Under the pieces are notes generated by a model. The model searched no databases. It saw nothing but the letters and a program-made list of their open reading frames with translations, and had not been told where the DNA came from. A stretch of 34,605 nucleotides of DNA, from contig WFSA01000202.1 of NCBI GenBank assembly GCA_015486215.1, forward strand, positions 1 through 34,605, in the 5' to 3' direction. This stretch comes from Anaerolineae bacterium. Its GTDB lineage: Bacteria > Chloroflexota > Anaerolineae > Promineifilales > Promineifilaceae. How positions within the stretch are numbered: the stretch's first letter is position 1; the number at the start of each line of letters is the position of its first letter. Below, in pieces: positions 7,594-16,216 of this stretch. The translations under genes were made by a program, and so were the position numbers.

Positions 7594-8679
7594 TTATACT
7601 GTATGTATGTGTGGCTGTATGAATGTATTTAATCTAGTCACGTAATGGGATAGATTCATGTAGGTTGTGATGCGATGACGGCCGTTTGTACCCATTCTCT
7701 CCGCCTCATCAGGTTTGTCGAGCAGCTCCACGATTTTCTCACGCAACGCCTTTGCATCTTCAGGGGGAACGTATAGCCCCGTCTCCCCTTCAACGACGAC
7801 ATCCGTCTGGCCGGGCGTGCTAGAGCAGACAATCGCCTTGCCCATAGACATCGCCTCCAGCAACGCCGTCACCCCTGCTTGAAAATTGACATCATAAAGG
7901 GACATGACCATGAACGCGCTCATCGCATATAAGTCGCGCAGTTCATGCTGGGTGAAGCGACGGACAAGTACATTGTCAGGAATATCTTGGTCAGCAGTGG
8001 AATCTTCCCGCTTAGACCACGGGCTGCCAGCGGCGATGACGATTTGTACATCCAGTCCGCGTACCGCTTCAATCAATGTGGGATAGTCACGAAATTCCAG
8101 CCCAACGGAGCAGATGATCGGTTGATCGGGCAAATTTAGCTCTAAGGTATTGACCGCTCGCTCCGGAGAGAAGAAGTCAGAATCCACCATAAACGGGGTG
8201 AAGACGACGCGTTCTGGCGGCACATTCCATCGCTCTTCGATAAATTTCTTCTGCCATGTGGCGTAGGCAAAAAAGGTGTCAATATGGCTTTGCAGACGAA
8301 AATAATCTAACAGCATCATCTTTTTGCCGACAGAGAGAATGTGGACAATCATCAAATGTTGGGCGCGGTCGCCGATATTGAGGAATTTTAGAAAGAAAGC
8401 AAACGGAAGGCCGATCTGTTCGCCGTCGGTGAAGATGACTTGATACTGTTTGCGGAGTTTGAAGCATGTCCACGCCATCATCAAATTCTTGCCGCCGATC
8501 TTCTCCAACGGCCGTGCCAGCCATCCCCCCCGCTGCCGCGCATCATCATAATCGAGCAAATCAGCATTAAACTCACGCGCCATCGCCACATAATCGGCCT
8601 CAGGGCGTTCCCCCCGCACAATCTGCCCTTCAATATCTGGGTCTATCACACCAGAGATAGTTAGTAATACAGGGTTCAT
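7594..8679 (-). CDS. Family 4-type glycosyltransferase
   Basis: A 361-aa GT-B glycosyltransferase, probably using a nucleotide-sugar donor to build the exopolysaccharide repeat unit on the inner membrane face. The C-terminal half carries the GT4 signature: ICSVGLEFRDYPTLIEAV, then ALLEAMSMGKAIVCSS (about 273-288) and GQTDVVVEGETGLYVPPED (about 290-308). The N-terminal acceptor domain is divergent (NPVLLTISGVIDPDIEGQI...). The usual second Glu of the EX7E motif is not obvious: the region reads E-AMSMGKA. The donor cannot be assigned. It follows the next GT4 gene by 81 bases, which hold a strong hairpin (8710-8754). Confidence 0.85.
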   Translation of the reverse strand: MNPVLLTISGVIDPDIEGQIVRGERPEADYVAMAREFNADLLDYDDARQRGGWLARPLEKIGGKNLMMAWTCFKLRKQYQVIFTDGEQIGLPFAFFLKFLNIGDRAQHLMIVHILSVGKKMMLLDYFRLQSHIDTFFAYATWQKKFIEERWNVPPERVVFTPFMVDSDFFSPERAVNTLELNLPDQPIICSVGLEFRDYPTLIEAVRGLDVQIVIAAGSPWSKREDSTADQDIPDNVLVRRFTQHELRDLYAMSAFMVMSLYDVNFQAGVTALLEAMSMGKAIVCSSTPGQTDVVVEGETGLYVPPEDAKALREKIVELLDKPDEAERMGTNGRHRITTYMNLSHYVTRLNTFIQPHIHTV

Positions 8680-8709
8680 CGGTCTCCTTTACTCATTTAC
8701 AACTTAAGG

Positions 8710-8754
8710 AAGGCTGGGTGACAGGCACTCGGCAAGTGCCAGTCACCCAGCCTT
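8710..8754. repeat. 20-bp hairpin between two glycosyltransferase genes
   Basis: AAGGCTGGGTGACAGGCACT (8710-8729) pairs with AGTGCCAGTCACCCAGCCTT (8735-8754) with a single mismatch and a 5-nt loop. The core matches the family D hairpins. There is no T-run on the minus strand, so it may instead stabilise or partly uncouple the 3' end of the upstream mRNA segment. Confidence 0.7.
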
Positions 8755-8760
8755 CTCTTA

Positions 8761-9858
8761 CTATATCCCCTGCTCTGCTACTTGTTTGAGCAATGTTAAT
8801 AGTTGTTCGGCATTTTGTTGGGCATCGAATGCGCTTTGCACCAATTCGACTGCCCGCTTTCCTTGTTGAATACGCAGTCCTTTATTGCGGACTAAATCGC
8901 GCAATACCATTGTCAACGCATCCACATCACCAGTAGGGATGATAAAGCCCGATTCGCCATCTTTTACCAATTCAGGGATGGCGGCTACATCGGTGGAGAT
9001 GACGGGCAATCCTGCCGCGCCTGCTTCGGAGAGAACCATGGGCAGACAGTCTCCATATGTAGGCAGACAGAAGAGGTCAGCGTCGTGGTAAAGCTGTTTA
9101 AGCGGGTCACTATTGGGCTTCATATCATTATAGATAAATAGATTCTTCTCATCAGGCACATCATCTCTAGTTACAAGATGCAGTTCAATGTTGGGATACG
9201 TTTGACGCAGGTTGCGGAACGCTTCCAGCAAAAGGAAACCGCCTTTGCGTTCTAAGTCGCCGCCGACGAATAGAATTTTGACCGTCTCGTTGTCATGCGT
9301 GCGGGGAACGGGTGTTGCCCAGCTTCCGATATTTACGCCAGGTGGAATAATGGTAATTTTGTCGGCTGGAACGGCGTACTCATCAATCAATCCTTCTTTA
9401 GCCCATTCTGACCATGTGACGATATGTTTGGCGGCGTTAAAGGCGTTGCGGTTCAGTCTCCACTTGATCTGTTCTGCCCAAGCAGGGCCGGGTATGTGGG
9501 CGTAGAATTCACCTAGTTCATCATACTGTTTGGGGGTGGCATCAAGAGAGATGATGCTGGGGATTTTTTTGATCCAATGGGTGGCAAAAACGGCTGTTAC
9601 CTGTGTATGAAAAAAAAGTGCGTCCAATTCTACTTGACGATTTGTCTTGGCTATAAATCGATGGGTATACAGGCCAGCCTGTACCGTCCAGTTCACAACT
9701 TTACTGTAAAGGGTATCATCCCAAGTTGGCAATCCCCAATACGCCTTGACCGCAGAGTCACGGGCGACATTTTTTTGCAATGTTTGCCCATGTGCGACAT
9801 GCCCAAGCATCTGCTCAATGATAAAACCGATAGTATATGTTTCTTTATTATTATCCAT
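8761..9858 (-). CDS. Family 4-type glycosyltransferase
   Basis: A 365-aa GT-B glycosyltransferase. It has the Rossmann donor domain KILFVGGDLERKGGFLLLEAF (about 196-216) and the signature FCLPTYGDCLPMVLSEAGAAGLPVISTDVAAIPELVKDGESGFIIPTGD, split here for reading: SEAGAAGLPVISTDV carries the first Glu and IPELVKDGESGF the second. The EX7E-type Glu is therefore present. The protein is predicted cytoplasmic and peripheral. It probably adds one sugar of the exopolysaccharide repeat unit. It is 108 bases downstream of the 283-aa lipoprotein gene and upstream of another GT4 gene, in the same orientation. The ATG at 9858 gives a start MDNNKETYTIGFI consistent with the family. Confidence 0.88.
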   Translation of the reverse strand: MDNNKETYTIGFIIEQMLGHVAHGQTLQKNVARDSAVKAYWGLPTWDDTLYSKVVNWTVQAGLYTHRFIAKTNRQVELDALFFHTQVTAVFATHWIKKIPSIISLDATPKQYDELGEFYAHIPGPAWAEQIKWRLNRNAFNAAKHIVTWSEWAKEGLIDEYAVPADKITIIPPGVNIGSWATPVPRTHDNETVKILFVGGDLERKGGFLLLEAFRNLRQTYPNIELHLVTRDDVPDEKNLFIYNDMKPNSDPLKQLYHDADLFCLPTYGDCLPMVLSEAGAAGLPVISTDVAAIPELVKDGESGFIIPTGDVDALTMVLRDLVRNKGLRIQQGKRAVELVQSAFDAQQNAEQLLTLLKQVAEQGI

Positions 9859-9966
9859 ACTTCATCTGTTGCGGTTCAGCTAAATGACAGCCAATAAAAA
9901 ACAATTGACTCTGCGCCTGTAACTGCAATAATCACCCACATGGCAAGTTTCAATCGGGAAAAATCA

Positions 9967-10767
9967 TCATCTTGAACGCATTTTTATTTTTACATCATCA
10001 ATGTAGATAGTTTGAAAGAATCCTTCATCATTCTGAATAAAAAATCCAGTGACATATCTATATTCTGGATCATACAGTAATTCATCTAAACGTATCCGAA
10101 CTTCAACCCATGTCTGGGGTGGAATTGCGTTATCAAAGCCAAGAAAATATAGTTGTGTTTTGCTGAATGGTGATGGCGTATCTCCCCGATTTATAACGGA
10201 TTTATCATCTTCTACCCAGTAGGGAAAGTTGTTGCTGCCAGCCATCGTGACGATGATGCTGTTGGGGTCTATGGCGCGGTTGCCGCCATTTAACCAAAAG
10301 CTGATTTCCACAACTTCATCGCGCAAATATGGTTGGCGGCTGTTTTCGTTAATGGTAAAAAATGCCATGCCAAAATCGCGGTTGGGGGTCAGAGAAACGG
10401 CCGTGCGCCCGCCGCGTATAACATCGGTCACGTCCATCTCCACATCCATGCCCATATCTTCCTGAATAGTCCAATCTGGGTCTAAACTGTCGGCATAAAT
10501 ATCAATACTCGTCAACAACTCTCTTGTTGGTTGAGGTACAGAAGTAGGCGTGAATGGAAGCGATGTTGGTATTGGTGATGGTAATGGCTGTGATGTTGAT
10601 GATGGCTGTGATGTCTCCGCTTCAAGGATACTATTATCTGTGGCAGATGCAAATGCGGGATGCTGTGTTGGTGTTGGGAATCCCCCCGCCGGCGTAGGAT
10701 CGGCAGTTGACGTGCAACTGATGAACAGAGTGATAAGGAGAAGGGAGAAAGGTAAGTAATTACGCAT
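9967..10767 (-). CDS. Lipoprotein with a carbohydrate-binding-like domain
   Basis: Predicted lipoprotein of 266 aa. The chosen start ATG (10767) gives MRNYLPFSLLLITLFISCTS with a lipobox Cys at 18. A longer reading from 10818 would put 17 non-signal residues in front and has no support. A Pro/Ser/Thr-rich linker (about 20-80) leads to a C-terminal region with SLDPDWTIQED, VVEISFWLNGG, and IYIDDVKIKM, the pattern of jelly-roll carbohydrate-binding modules. It likely sits on the outer face of the membrane and touches the polysaccharide (inference). Its start overlaps the previous gene's stop by 8 bases (ATGCGTAA), which shows tight translational coupling. Confidence 0.75.
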   Translation of the reverse strand: MRNYLPFSLLLITLFISCTSTADPTPAGGFPTPTQHPAFASATDNSILEAETSQPSSTSQPLPSPIPTSLPFTPTSVPQPTRELLTSIDIYADSLDPDWTIQEDMGMDVEMDVTDVIRGGRTAVSLTPNRDFGMAFFTINENSRQPYLRDEVVEISFWLNGGNRAIDPNSIIVTMAGSNNFPYWVEDDKSVINRGDTPSPFSKTQLYFLGFDNAIPPQTWVEVRIRLDELLYDPEYRYVTGFFIQNDEGFFQTIYIDDVKIKMRSR

Positions 10768-12478
10768 GATAGGGGGAGAAGACGGCCGTTTTGACAGGCA
10801 GTATACCCACAAACTCATCTCTCACAAGGCAAGTTCTCGATGAAGAGAGCGGGATGATGGGTGAATTCTGAGGAACAGCCGATGTTTCAGTAATCGGTGA
10901 TGTTTCAGTAATCGGTGATGTCCCTGTAATAGGTGCCGTATTCGTAATAGACAATGTACCTGTGACCGCAGATGTGAACGTATAAAAATTGCCATTGGCT
11001 ATATTGGGTAATGATGGAGTTTGTGTCGGCGGAGCTAAAGCAGTAACGGTCACCTCCCCAAAGCTGGCATCAACATGATGAGCAAAGAGGAGGAAGGAAC
11101 CGTTTGGCGCACCCTCAAAATTGCTGCCCATAGACCATGTTGTCGGTTCTGGCTGATCTGCTTCCCAAACCTTAAAACGATACATCGATTCGGCGGTATT
11201 ATCTACAAATTCCACGTCTTCAGCGTTATTCTCCACCGTTTCCACGCGCAATTTATATATATACGAAACGCCCTCCTCCGGCGGCTCTTCCACGACGCTT
11301 TCTATGACATTATTGTTTCCTTCCAATTGCATGAAAACTAAATCTGGTAAATCCCAGCGGTATGAAGCGAATACGCCGAATGGCTGCAATCCTGATTTAG
11401 GTTGTGAGCCAGCAGTGCCTAAATCCGTATGTCCCGTCCATCTTGTCAGGAAACCGATACTAGGTACATTTTCGCTCCCGTCGATAAATTGAACCTCATG
11501 CACGGTAATCGGCACGCTTATTTCGTAATCTGTCCAAATAATATCGCCGATGGCAAGGGCGCGTTGATAGCCTGGCTTTGTAATGCGCACTTCGCCGTCG
11601 CTCATCTCCCATACCCCGTCTATAACCTCAACCATCTCTTGAATATCTTCTCCAGCCTGCCAATCAATCTGATATAGCTCATACCATTTGTTTTCGTCAA
11701 CGTAGTTGATGGTAACGGTGACAATTTCTTGAAACTGCAAGGTGTCTGTCGCGGTTAAAATTAATTCGTTCTCTCCGTCCAAAAGTGTTGTTCGGGCAAT
11801 ATCTATATTGAAATCGCCGCGCTTATCTAAACGGGATCTGTTTGGGCCTATGGAAAGCGGTATCTGTTTGGCTCCGTTGAGGGAATATGTTAATGAAAGT
11901 ATCTCGTCCAAATCAGAAACATTACCTAAGATATTGATCCATCGTTGTGGTGTGCCGTTCTGCCCGAAACTCTGCTCTGTACCGTACCACAGATCGATAA
12001 CTGGAATCTGTCTCTTTGTATCAAAAGAGGCTGTAAGCGCATCTTCTTCGTTACCGGCCATCACAATACGATAATGGTATGTTGTTTCCGCCTCTAAATT
12101 CTCCAATGTGACGGCGTGCCGCAATAAGGGCAGCTGCTCTTCTTTGTTGCCTAATTCGTACTGTTCTGTACGGCCGTAAGACAGCTTTCCAATTGCAGGA
12201 TCATCACTGCTCCATGTTATCACAGCCCTGCCATCACCTTGGATAACTTCTACATTGCTAATACGGATTCCTATTGATGTGCTGGTTGTAATGGTAGTTG
12301 TTCCCGTGATAGGCTCTATTAATTGACCATCTTCTCCTAATGGTTGATCGCCTAAAAGGGGATGGATAGTGGGCACAGACATAGGGGTTGTATCTGTACC
12401 AGTTGCATCATCTTTCTGACATCCAGCCAATACAAATAATATCCATAACAATCCAATAAATAGTATCCTCTGTTTCAT
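10760..12478 (-). CDS. Large lipoprotein with an Fn3-like domain
   Basis: A 572-aa predicted lipoprotein. MKQRILFIGLLWILFVLAGC has a clear lipobox (LAGC, Cys20). Residues about 72-155 resemble a fibronectin III / purple-acid-phosphatase N-terminal domain (ISNVEVIQGDGRAVITWSSD ... ETTYHYRIVMAG). Further beta-rich domains follow (LILTATDTLQF, DYEISVPITVHEVQF) that look like lectin/laminin-G-type sandwiches. Near the C-terminus is a low-complexity Thr/Ser/Ile/Pro stretch with repeated SPITET units. No catalytic motif is seen. It lies inside the exopolysaccharide operon and overlaps the next lipoprotein gene, so a surface-attachment or matrix role is likely (inference). It begins 38 bases after the acetyltransferase gene. 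Confidence 0.75.
   Translation of the reverse strand: MKQRILFIGLLWILFVLAGCQKDDATGTDTTPMSVPTIHPLLGDQPLGEDGQLIEPITGTTTITTSTSIGIRISNVEVIQGDGRAVITWSSDDPAIGKLSYGRTEQYELGNKEEQLPLLRHAVTLENLEAETTYHYRIVMAGNEEDALTASFDTKRQIPVIDLWYGTEQSFGQNGTPQRWINILGNVSDLDEILSLTYSLNGAKQIPLSIGPNRSRLDKRGDFNIDIARTTLLDGENELILTATDTLQFQEIVTVTINYVDENKWYELYQIDWQAGEDIQEMVEVIDGVWEMSDGEVRITKPGYQRALAIGDIIWTDYEISVPITVHEVQFIDGSENVPSIGFLTRWTGHTDLGTAGSQPKSGLQPFGVFASYRWDLPDLVFMQLEGNNNVIESVVEEPPEEGVSYIYKLRVETVENNAEDVEFVDNTAESMYRFKVWEADQPEPTTWSMGSNFEGAPNGSFLLFAHHVDASFGEVTVTALAPPTQTPSLPNIANGNFYTFTSAVTGTLSITNTAPITGTSPITETSPITETSAVPQNSPIIPLSSSRTCLVRDEFVGILPVKTAVFSPYHA
10881..10916. repeat. Tandem 18-bp repeat inside the lipoprotein gene
   Basis: Two identical 18-bp units (GATGTTTCAGTAATCGGT) encode SPITET repeats on the minus strand. 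Degenerate units follow on the right. Being in multiples of three, copy-number change would lengthen or shorten the linker without a frameshift. Confidence 0.8.
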
Positions 12479-12516
12479 AATTTAATAGGCCGTGTTACTT
12501 CGGCTATCGTAACAAT

Positions 12517-13071
12517 TTATGCTTTCTGCCCTTTGATGCTGATCACTTTAGCTGGAATACCAACGGCCGTTCCCCCTTCTGGTATATCCGTGATAACAAC
12601 CGCATTCGCGCCAATCACAGCCCCGTCACCAATCGCAATATCGCCTAAAACTCTTGCGCCAGAGCTGATCACAACATTGTTGCCAATTTGGGGGAAAGCG
12701 TACTTTTTGCGTAATCCAATGGTAACAGAGGAGATGATGCTGCAATTCTCGCCCATGCGATTGACCATAATCACTGTACCGACGGGATGGGCGATATACA
12801 AGCCGCCGCCAATATCTGCGCCAGGGCTGATCTCCAAGCCGTATCGTTGATAAATCAACCGTTGTGTAAATCCGCTCATAAACGGAATCCCTTTATGGTT
12901 GCACCATGAACCGAATCTAAACCAAAGCATAGCCCGCAATGGCAGATGGCGGAAAAGCAATTTAAGGGTCGTTATTAAGCTGACAGAGGGCAGTTCCACA
13001 TCTGAAGACCCAACCCATTGCTGGTCAGGGTCTGCCCAGCGTTGTACATCTTTTTTAAATAACTCAAACAT
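12517..13071 (-). CDS. CysE-like hexapeptide-repeat O-acetyltransferase
   Basis: A 184-aa acyltransferase of the serine acetyltransferase-like group with a left-handed beta-helix. The N-terminal helical part (1-75) precedes ISPGADIGGGLYIAHPVGTV (about 81-100), where the His is the expected catalytic residue. The turns NRMGENCSIISSVTIG, GARVLGDIAIGDGAVIGANAVVITDIP and GTAVGIPAKVI follow. CysE itself is longer and lies near cysteine genes. Here the exopolysaccharide neighbours point to acetylation of a sugar. The ATG directly follows the TAA of the preceding GT2 gene with no gap (TAAATG), so it is translationally coupled. Confidence 0.85.
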   Translation of the reverse strand: MFELFKKDVQRWADPDQQWVGSSDVELPSVSLITTLKLLFRHLPLRAMLWFRFGSWCNHKGIPFMSGFTQRLIYQRYGLEISPGADIGGGLYIAHPVGTVIMVNRMGENCSIISSVTIGLRKKYAFPQIGNNVVISSGARVLGDIAIGDGAVIGANAVVITDIPEGGTAVGIPAKVISIKGQKA

Positions 13072-14061
13072 TTATTCATCCTCTGTTTGTGCCAATGTTT
13101 TGTAAAAAACAGAACGGCCGCCTAACTCATCAGCCATCCCCTGATAGTAGCGCAAGTTAAAAATACCGCTATATGCTACCCTGCTCAATGGCGGGATAGA
13201 TAGGGCTGTCCATTTTAACAGTGTAATGCTGATTTTGCTTAAAAATGGTATATCGAGACAAAGCCAAGTCACTCCTCTCACGAAGGGGTGGCGGGTTTTA
13301 TATTCGCGCATCACCGTCGGCACCAGCCAATCCTGTCCTTTTTCTACGGTGAAGATAACATCATTACGGCCGTAAGTATACGGTGTCGATATCCACGACT
13401 CAAAACTACGTACCACATAATGATACCCAATCGCCGACTCACGAAACATAAATCGCACCCCGCAATCAGCCAGCCGATACGCCAACTCCACATCTTCCGC
13501 ACGACGAAACGTGGGATCAAACCCGCCGCACTTCGTCAAAATACGACGCGCAAGCGACGAATTTCCTGTATAAAATTGACGCTCCGACGGCTCCCACTCG
13601 CCGCTGGATAAGGCTGTATACTGTTTAACCAGCATATCTTGTTCCCATTGCGTCCATGGAGAAAGTTTGACATCAAGCGGAGTCAGCATTGTCCCTAAAA
13701 CGACAATATCACCATCGTTGTTGTCATGTACCTGCATATGTTCAGCAATCAGTTCGGAAACGGGAACGACATCATCGTCAACAAAGAGAATGATATCACC
13801 CGCCGCCTCTTCTATTCCCCGATTCCGTGTCACAGACACGCCCTGATTTTCTTGGGCGATAAATGTCAAGTTCAGCGGGGTATCAAACGTTTCCAGAAAC
13901 GCATTCGTGCCATCGCTTGAACCATCAGAGACAACGACAACTTCAAATTTAGCGAGTGGATATGTCTGTTGTTCAAATCCAGCCAACACATGCTTCAAGC
14001 GATCCAGTCGATTATATGTGGGTAAAACAACGCTCACTTTATATGATTGGTTCTTATTCAT
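13072..14061 (-). CDS. Family 2 glycosyltransferase
   Basis: A GT-A fold glycosyltransferase of 329 aa. The start is taken at ATG 14061 (MNKNQSYKVSVVLPTYNRLD) rather than the upstream GTG at 14076, because the family begins close to VSVVLPTYN and GGGA lies at a suitable distance. The signatures are VSDGSSDGT (the first nucleotide-binding Asp), VTRNRGIEEAAGDIILFVDDDVVP (DDD metal-binding motif) and GGFDPTFRRAEDVELAYRL (the ED acceptor/catalytic region). The C-terminal 60 residues hold a hydrophobic amphipathic stretch that may bind the membrane. The neighbours are an acetyltransferase (no gap) and, upstream, a 268-base gap filled by two repeats. Confidence 0.9.
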   Translation of the reverse strand: MNKNQSYKVSVVLPTYNRLDRLKHVLAGFEQQTYPLAKFEVVVVSDGSSDGTNAFLETFDTPLNLTFIAQENQGVSVTRNRGIEEAAGDIILFVDDDVVPVSELIAEHMQVHDNNDGDIVVLGTMLTPLDVKLSPWTQWEQDMLVKQYTALSSGEWEPSERQFYTGNSSLARRILTKCGGFDPTFRRAEDVELAYRLADCGVRFMFRESAIGYHYVVRSFESWISTPYTYGRNDVIFTVEKGQDWLVPTVMREYKTRHPFVRGVTWLCLDIPFLSKISITLLKWTALSIPPLSRVAYSGIFNLRYYQGMADELGGRSVFYKTLAQTEDE

Positions 14062-14111
14062 TGGTATTGTTCCCACTTTGCAACAACCGTTCAGACCGTT
14101 TCTAAATGTTA

Positions 14112-14247
14112 ATCGTCCTGTAATTACTCAGCCATTGTCCAAATTAACCACAAAGACACGAAGAACATGAAGTTTTCTAAGATTTTCTTTGTGATCTTTG
14201 CTTCTTTGTGATGAAATAATTGATGGGCTGAGTAGTTACATCGTCCT
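14112..14247. mobile_element. MITE-like element, family C, with 8-bp target duplication
   Basis: The body 14120-14239 has ends GTAATTACTCAGCC and GGCTGAGTAGTTAC and an inner arm pair around ACCACAAAGACACGAAG. ATCGTCCT flanks both sides (14112-14119 and 14240-14247). It lies in the middle of the exopolysaccharide operon, between two GT2 genes. Confidence 0.88.
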
Positions 14248-14252
14248 AAACC

Positions 14253-14318
14253 TCAGGGAAGGTTCGTTTTTAACTTGGACTTTCAGGTGACAGGCACTTG
14301 GCAAGTGCCTGTCACCTT
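14253..14318. repeat. Family D element, truncated copy
   Basis: It starts AGGGAAGGTTCGTTTTTAAC and contains the 33-base palindrome centred near 14301 (AGGTGACAGGCACTTG and its complement). The other half of the element, as seen at 26456-26553, is missing. It sits 12 bases beyond the stop codon of the upstream GT2 gene. Confidence 0.7.
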
Positions 14319-14329
14319 GATAAACAGCC

Positions 14330-15238
14330 TCATATATGCTGCAACAGATTATTCACAACGCGATAATTGTCTATACAATGACGGTAACCAGCAATGGTAT
14401 AATGCCATCTCCGCATATTCACTGGAAGACGATACGGTGATTTCCATCCTTCAAAGAATTTTTGCTCCCGAGCTGCTTGTATCCACTCTTCTCCGCGCTT
14501 ATCGTTCATTAAAGTCAGTTTTCCTGCAAGTCCTCCATTACCATAAGCATACCTCTGCGAAATATGCGCCATTGCTCGAACTCCCGTACGGTATCCATAT
14601 GTATGTAACACAGTAGCATCTGGAGTAGAGGCCATTTTTACGCCCGCTGTAACTAAACGCAGTTTATAATCTGTATCTTCTGCAATTGGAAAATCTGCGC
14701 CCGGCCCTAATAATTCATCAAATGGGCCGACAAGTTCCATTGCACTACGCCGAAAAGAGACATTGCAACTAATCCAATCCCAGTCATCTGGAGGCTCTTG
14801 ATGAGTAGCTGGATCATACACATACTCAGGCGGGGCAACAAGGATAGGGCATGTTCCTAAAGCATATGATGATTTGGACGGCGGAATCACTGACCCGCTG
14901 ACTCCCCCTATATCTGGGTATCGTTCAAACCGCTCAACAATTGCTGCTAGCCAATGTTCATCTGCTTCGGCATCATCATCGGTAAAAGCGATGATTTCAT
15001 TTTTAGCAGCTCGTACACCAGCATTACGGGCGCAACTCGCACCACGCTTATCCAAATGTACATATCTTACACGCGGGTCAACGGCCGTAACAGAATCAGT
15101 CACTGCACGCACACTCGTATCGGTTCCCTGCCCAACAATAATCAATTCCCAATCCGTCCGTGTTTGACGACGGACAGCATCAATCGCCGTTCTCACGACA
15201 TTAGCACGAACTGCTGGAATAACTACTGAAACTTTCAT
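14330..15238 (-). CDS. Family 2 glycosyltransferase
   Basis: A 302-aa GT-A glycosyltransferase. It starts MKVSVVIPAVRANVV directly in the nucleotide-binding strand. It has DWELIIVGQGTD, GASCARNAGVRAAKNEIIAFTDDDAEAD (about residues 66-93, with the DDD metal site) and the acceptor-side block GPGADFPIAEDTDYKLRL (ED motif). This type adds a sugar to a lipid-linked intermediate and often has a rhamnosyl- or galactosyltransferase-like specificity, but the donor is not deducible. It lies 68 bases after the acyltransferase gene. The downstream gap to the next GT2 gene carries a family C MITE and a family D repeat, which may weaken transcription between the two halves of the operon. Confidence 0.9.
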   Translation of the reverse strand: MKVSVVIPAVRANVVRTAIDAVRRQTRTDWELIIVGQGTDTSVRAVTDSVTAVDPRVRYVHLDKRGASCARNAGVRAAKNEIIAFTDDDAEADEHWLAAIVERFERYPDIGGVSGSVIPPSKSSYALGTCPILVAPPEYVYDPATHQEPPDDWDWISCNVSFRRSAMELVGPFDELLGPGADFPIAEDTDYKLRLVTAGVKMASTPDATVLHTYGYRTGVRAMAHISQRYAYGNGGLAGKLTLMNDKRGEEWIQAAREQKFFEGWKSPYRLPVNMRRWHYTIAGYRHCIDNYRVVNNLLQHI

Positions 15239-15306
15239 AAATGACTCTCCTAACCAAAGCGGGGCATTTAAGTCCCATTAAAAGTGAAGAATTAAGCAAA
15301 TCATTT

Positions 15307-15843
15307 TCATAATGATCTAATTACTTTTGCCGGAATACCTGCTGCTACCGAACGTGGCGGAATATCTTTAGTTACGATGCTTCCAGCACCGATCACGCTG
15401 TCTCTTCCAATCGTTACACCACGCAACACGATCACTCGGCCGCCCAGCCAAACATTGTCTTCCAAAATAATGGGGGCTGATTCTGGCTTTTCATTACGTC
15501 GATCTGGCTCCAGTCGATGAAAATCATTATCCATCATCATAACATGCGTGCCTATATTACATTCAGCACCAATCCGTATTAATTTGTCGGCCGAAATTGA
15601 ACAGCCATAATTTATAAATGTGCTTTTACCAATTTCCAGCAGGCCATTCTCGCCAGCAGATAGTTCCGTTGTGGCAATAGTAGACACCAGTCGTACACGT
15701 TCACCGATCACCATCCTGCCCTCGTTATGGATAGCTGGTTTGCCCCAAATACGTACTTTTCTTCCTAATTCAGCTTTACGAAAGTACCAATAGGCACGCA
15801 AAAGTGCCCAGCCGCTATTCCAGATATATATTAATTGTCCCAT
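15307..15843 (-). CDS. WbbJ-like hexapeptide-repeat acyltransferase
   Basis: A 178-aa left-handed beta-helix acyltransferase. [39 protein letters not shown] (probable catalytic His in the DNDFH element) and [20 protein letters not shown] followed by [14 protein letters not shown] are successive hexapeptide coils. [10 protein letters not shown] is the classical end. It probably acetylates a sugar of the repeat unit. Purine-rich GAAAAGAAGA just before the ATG serves as a weak ribosome site. Its upstream gap (15844-16216) contains a 223-bp mobile element, which separates it from the previous acyltransferase gene. Confidence 0.87.
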   Translation of the reverse strand: MGQLIYIWNSGWALLRAYWYFRKAELGRKVRIWGKPAIHNEGRMVIGERVRLVSTIATTELSAGENGLLEIGKSTFINYGCSISADKLIRIGAECNIGTHVMMMDNDFHRLEPDRRNEKPESAPIILEDNVWLGGRVIVLRGVTIGRDSVIGAGSIVTKDIPPRSVAAGIPAKVIRSL

Positions 15844-15969
15844 TCTTCTTTTCTATCCCAGCTTCTATGCAAAACCTTCATAACTATGAAATTCATATTC
15901 TTATTTGAAAAACGGATTTCTATCTTCACAGGGGGTGACAAATCAAAGCCAATCTGTTTTCCAAAATAG

Positions 15970-16208
15970 GTATAAACGTAACTTCTTAATAAATCGTGGA
16001 CAAGACTTGGCAAATTTCATCAGCACTTTATTTTACACGAGTATCATTAGGAAAATTTGTCAAGTCTCCCCAGAATACTGAGAAGATACGATGAAAGAAA
16101 TAAACGGATGGTGCAGTCGAGAAAATATCCGTTCATTTTCATAATCCGCTGTAGTCGTACTAGAAACAAAACAATTTCCCCATTTTTTTTGAGAGGATAC
16201 GTATAAAC
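15970..16208. mobile_element. MITE-like composite element (family B + A-like half) with 8-bp target duplication
   Basis: GTATAAAC flanks the element on both sides (15970-15977 and 16201-16208). The first 112 bases (15978-16089) are a family B copy, running from GTAACTTCTTAATAAATCG to GAATACTGAGAAGATAC. The second part (16090-16200) is an A-like palindrome with arms around AAACGGATG and CATTTTCATAATCCG, ending GAGAGGATAC. One pair of target duplications encloses both, so they moved as a unit or one inserted exactly at the edge of the other. Confidence 0.82.
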
Positions 16209-16216
16209 CTTAAAAC

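Noticed and set aside
9876-9953. Possible peptide of 21-25 aa (MWVIIAVTGAESIVFYWLSF-like) between the lipoprotein and GT4 genes
   Set aside because: A hydrophobic but very short frame with no ribosome site; too little to support a gene.
15831-16013. 60-codon minus-strand frame upstream of the WbbJ-like gene
   Set aside because: It starts inside the mobile element at 15978 and overlaps the next gene in another frame; no family features.
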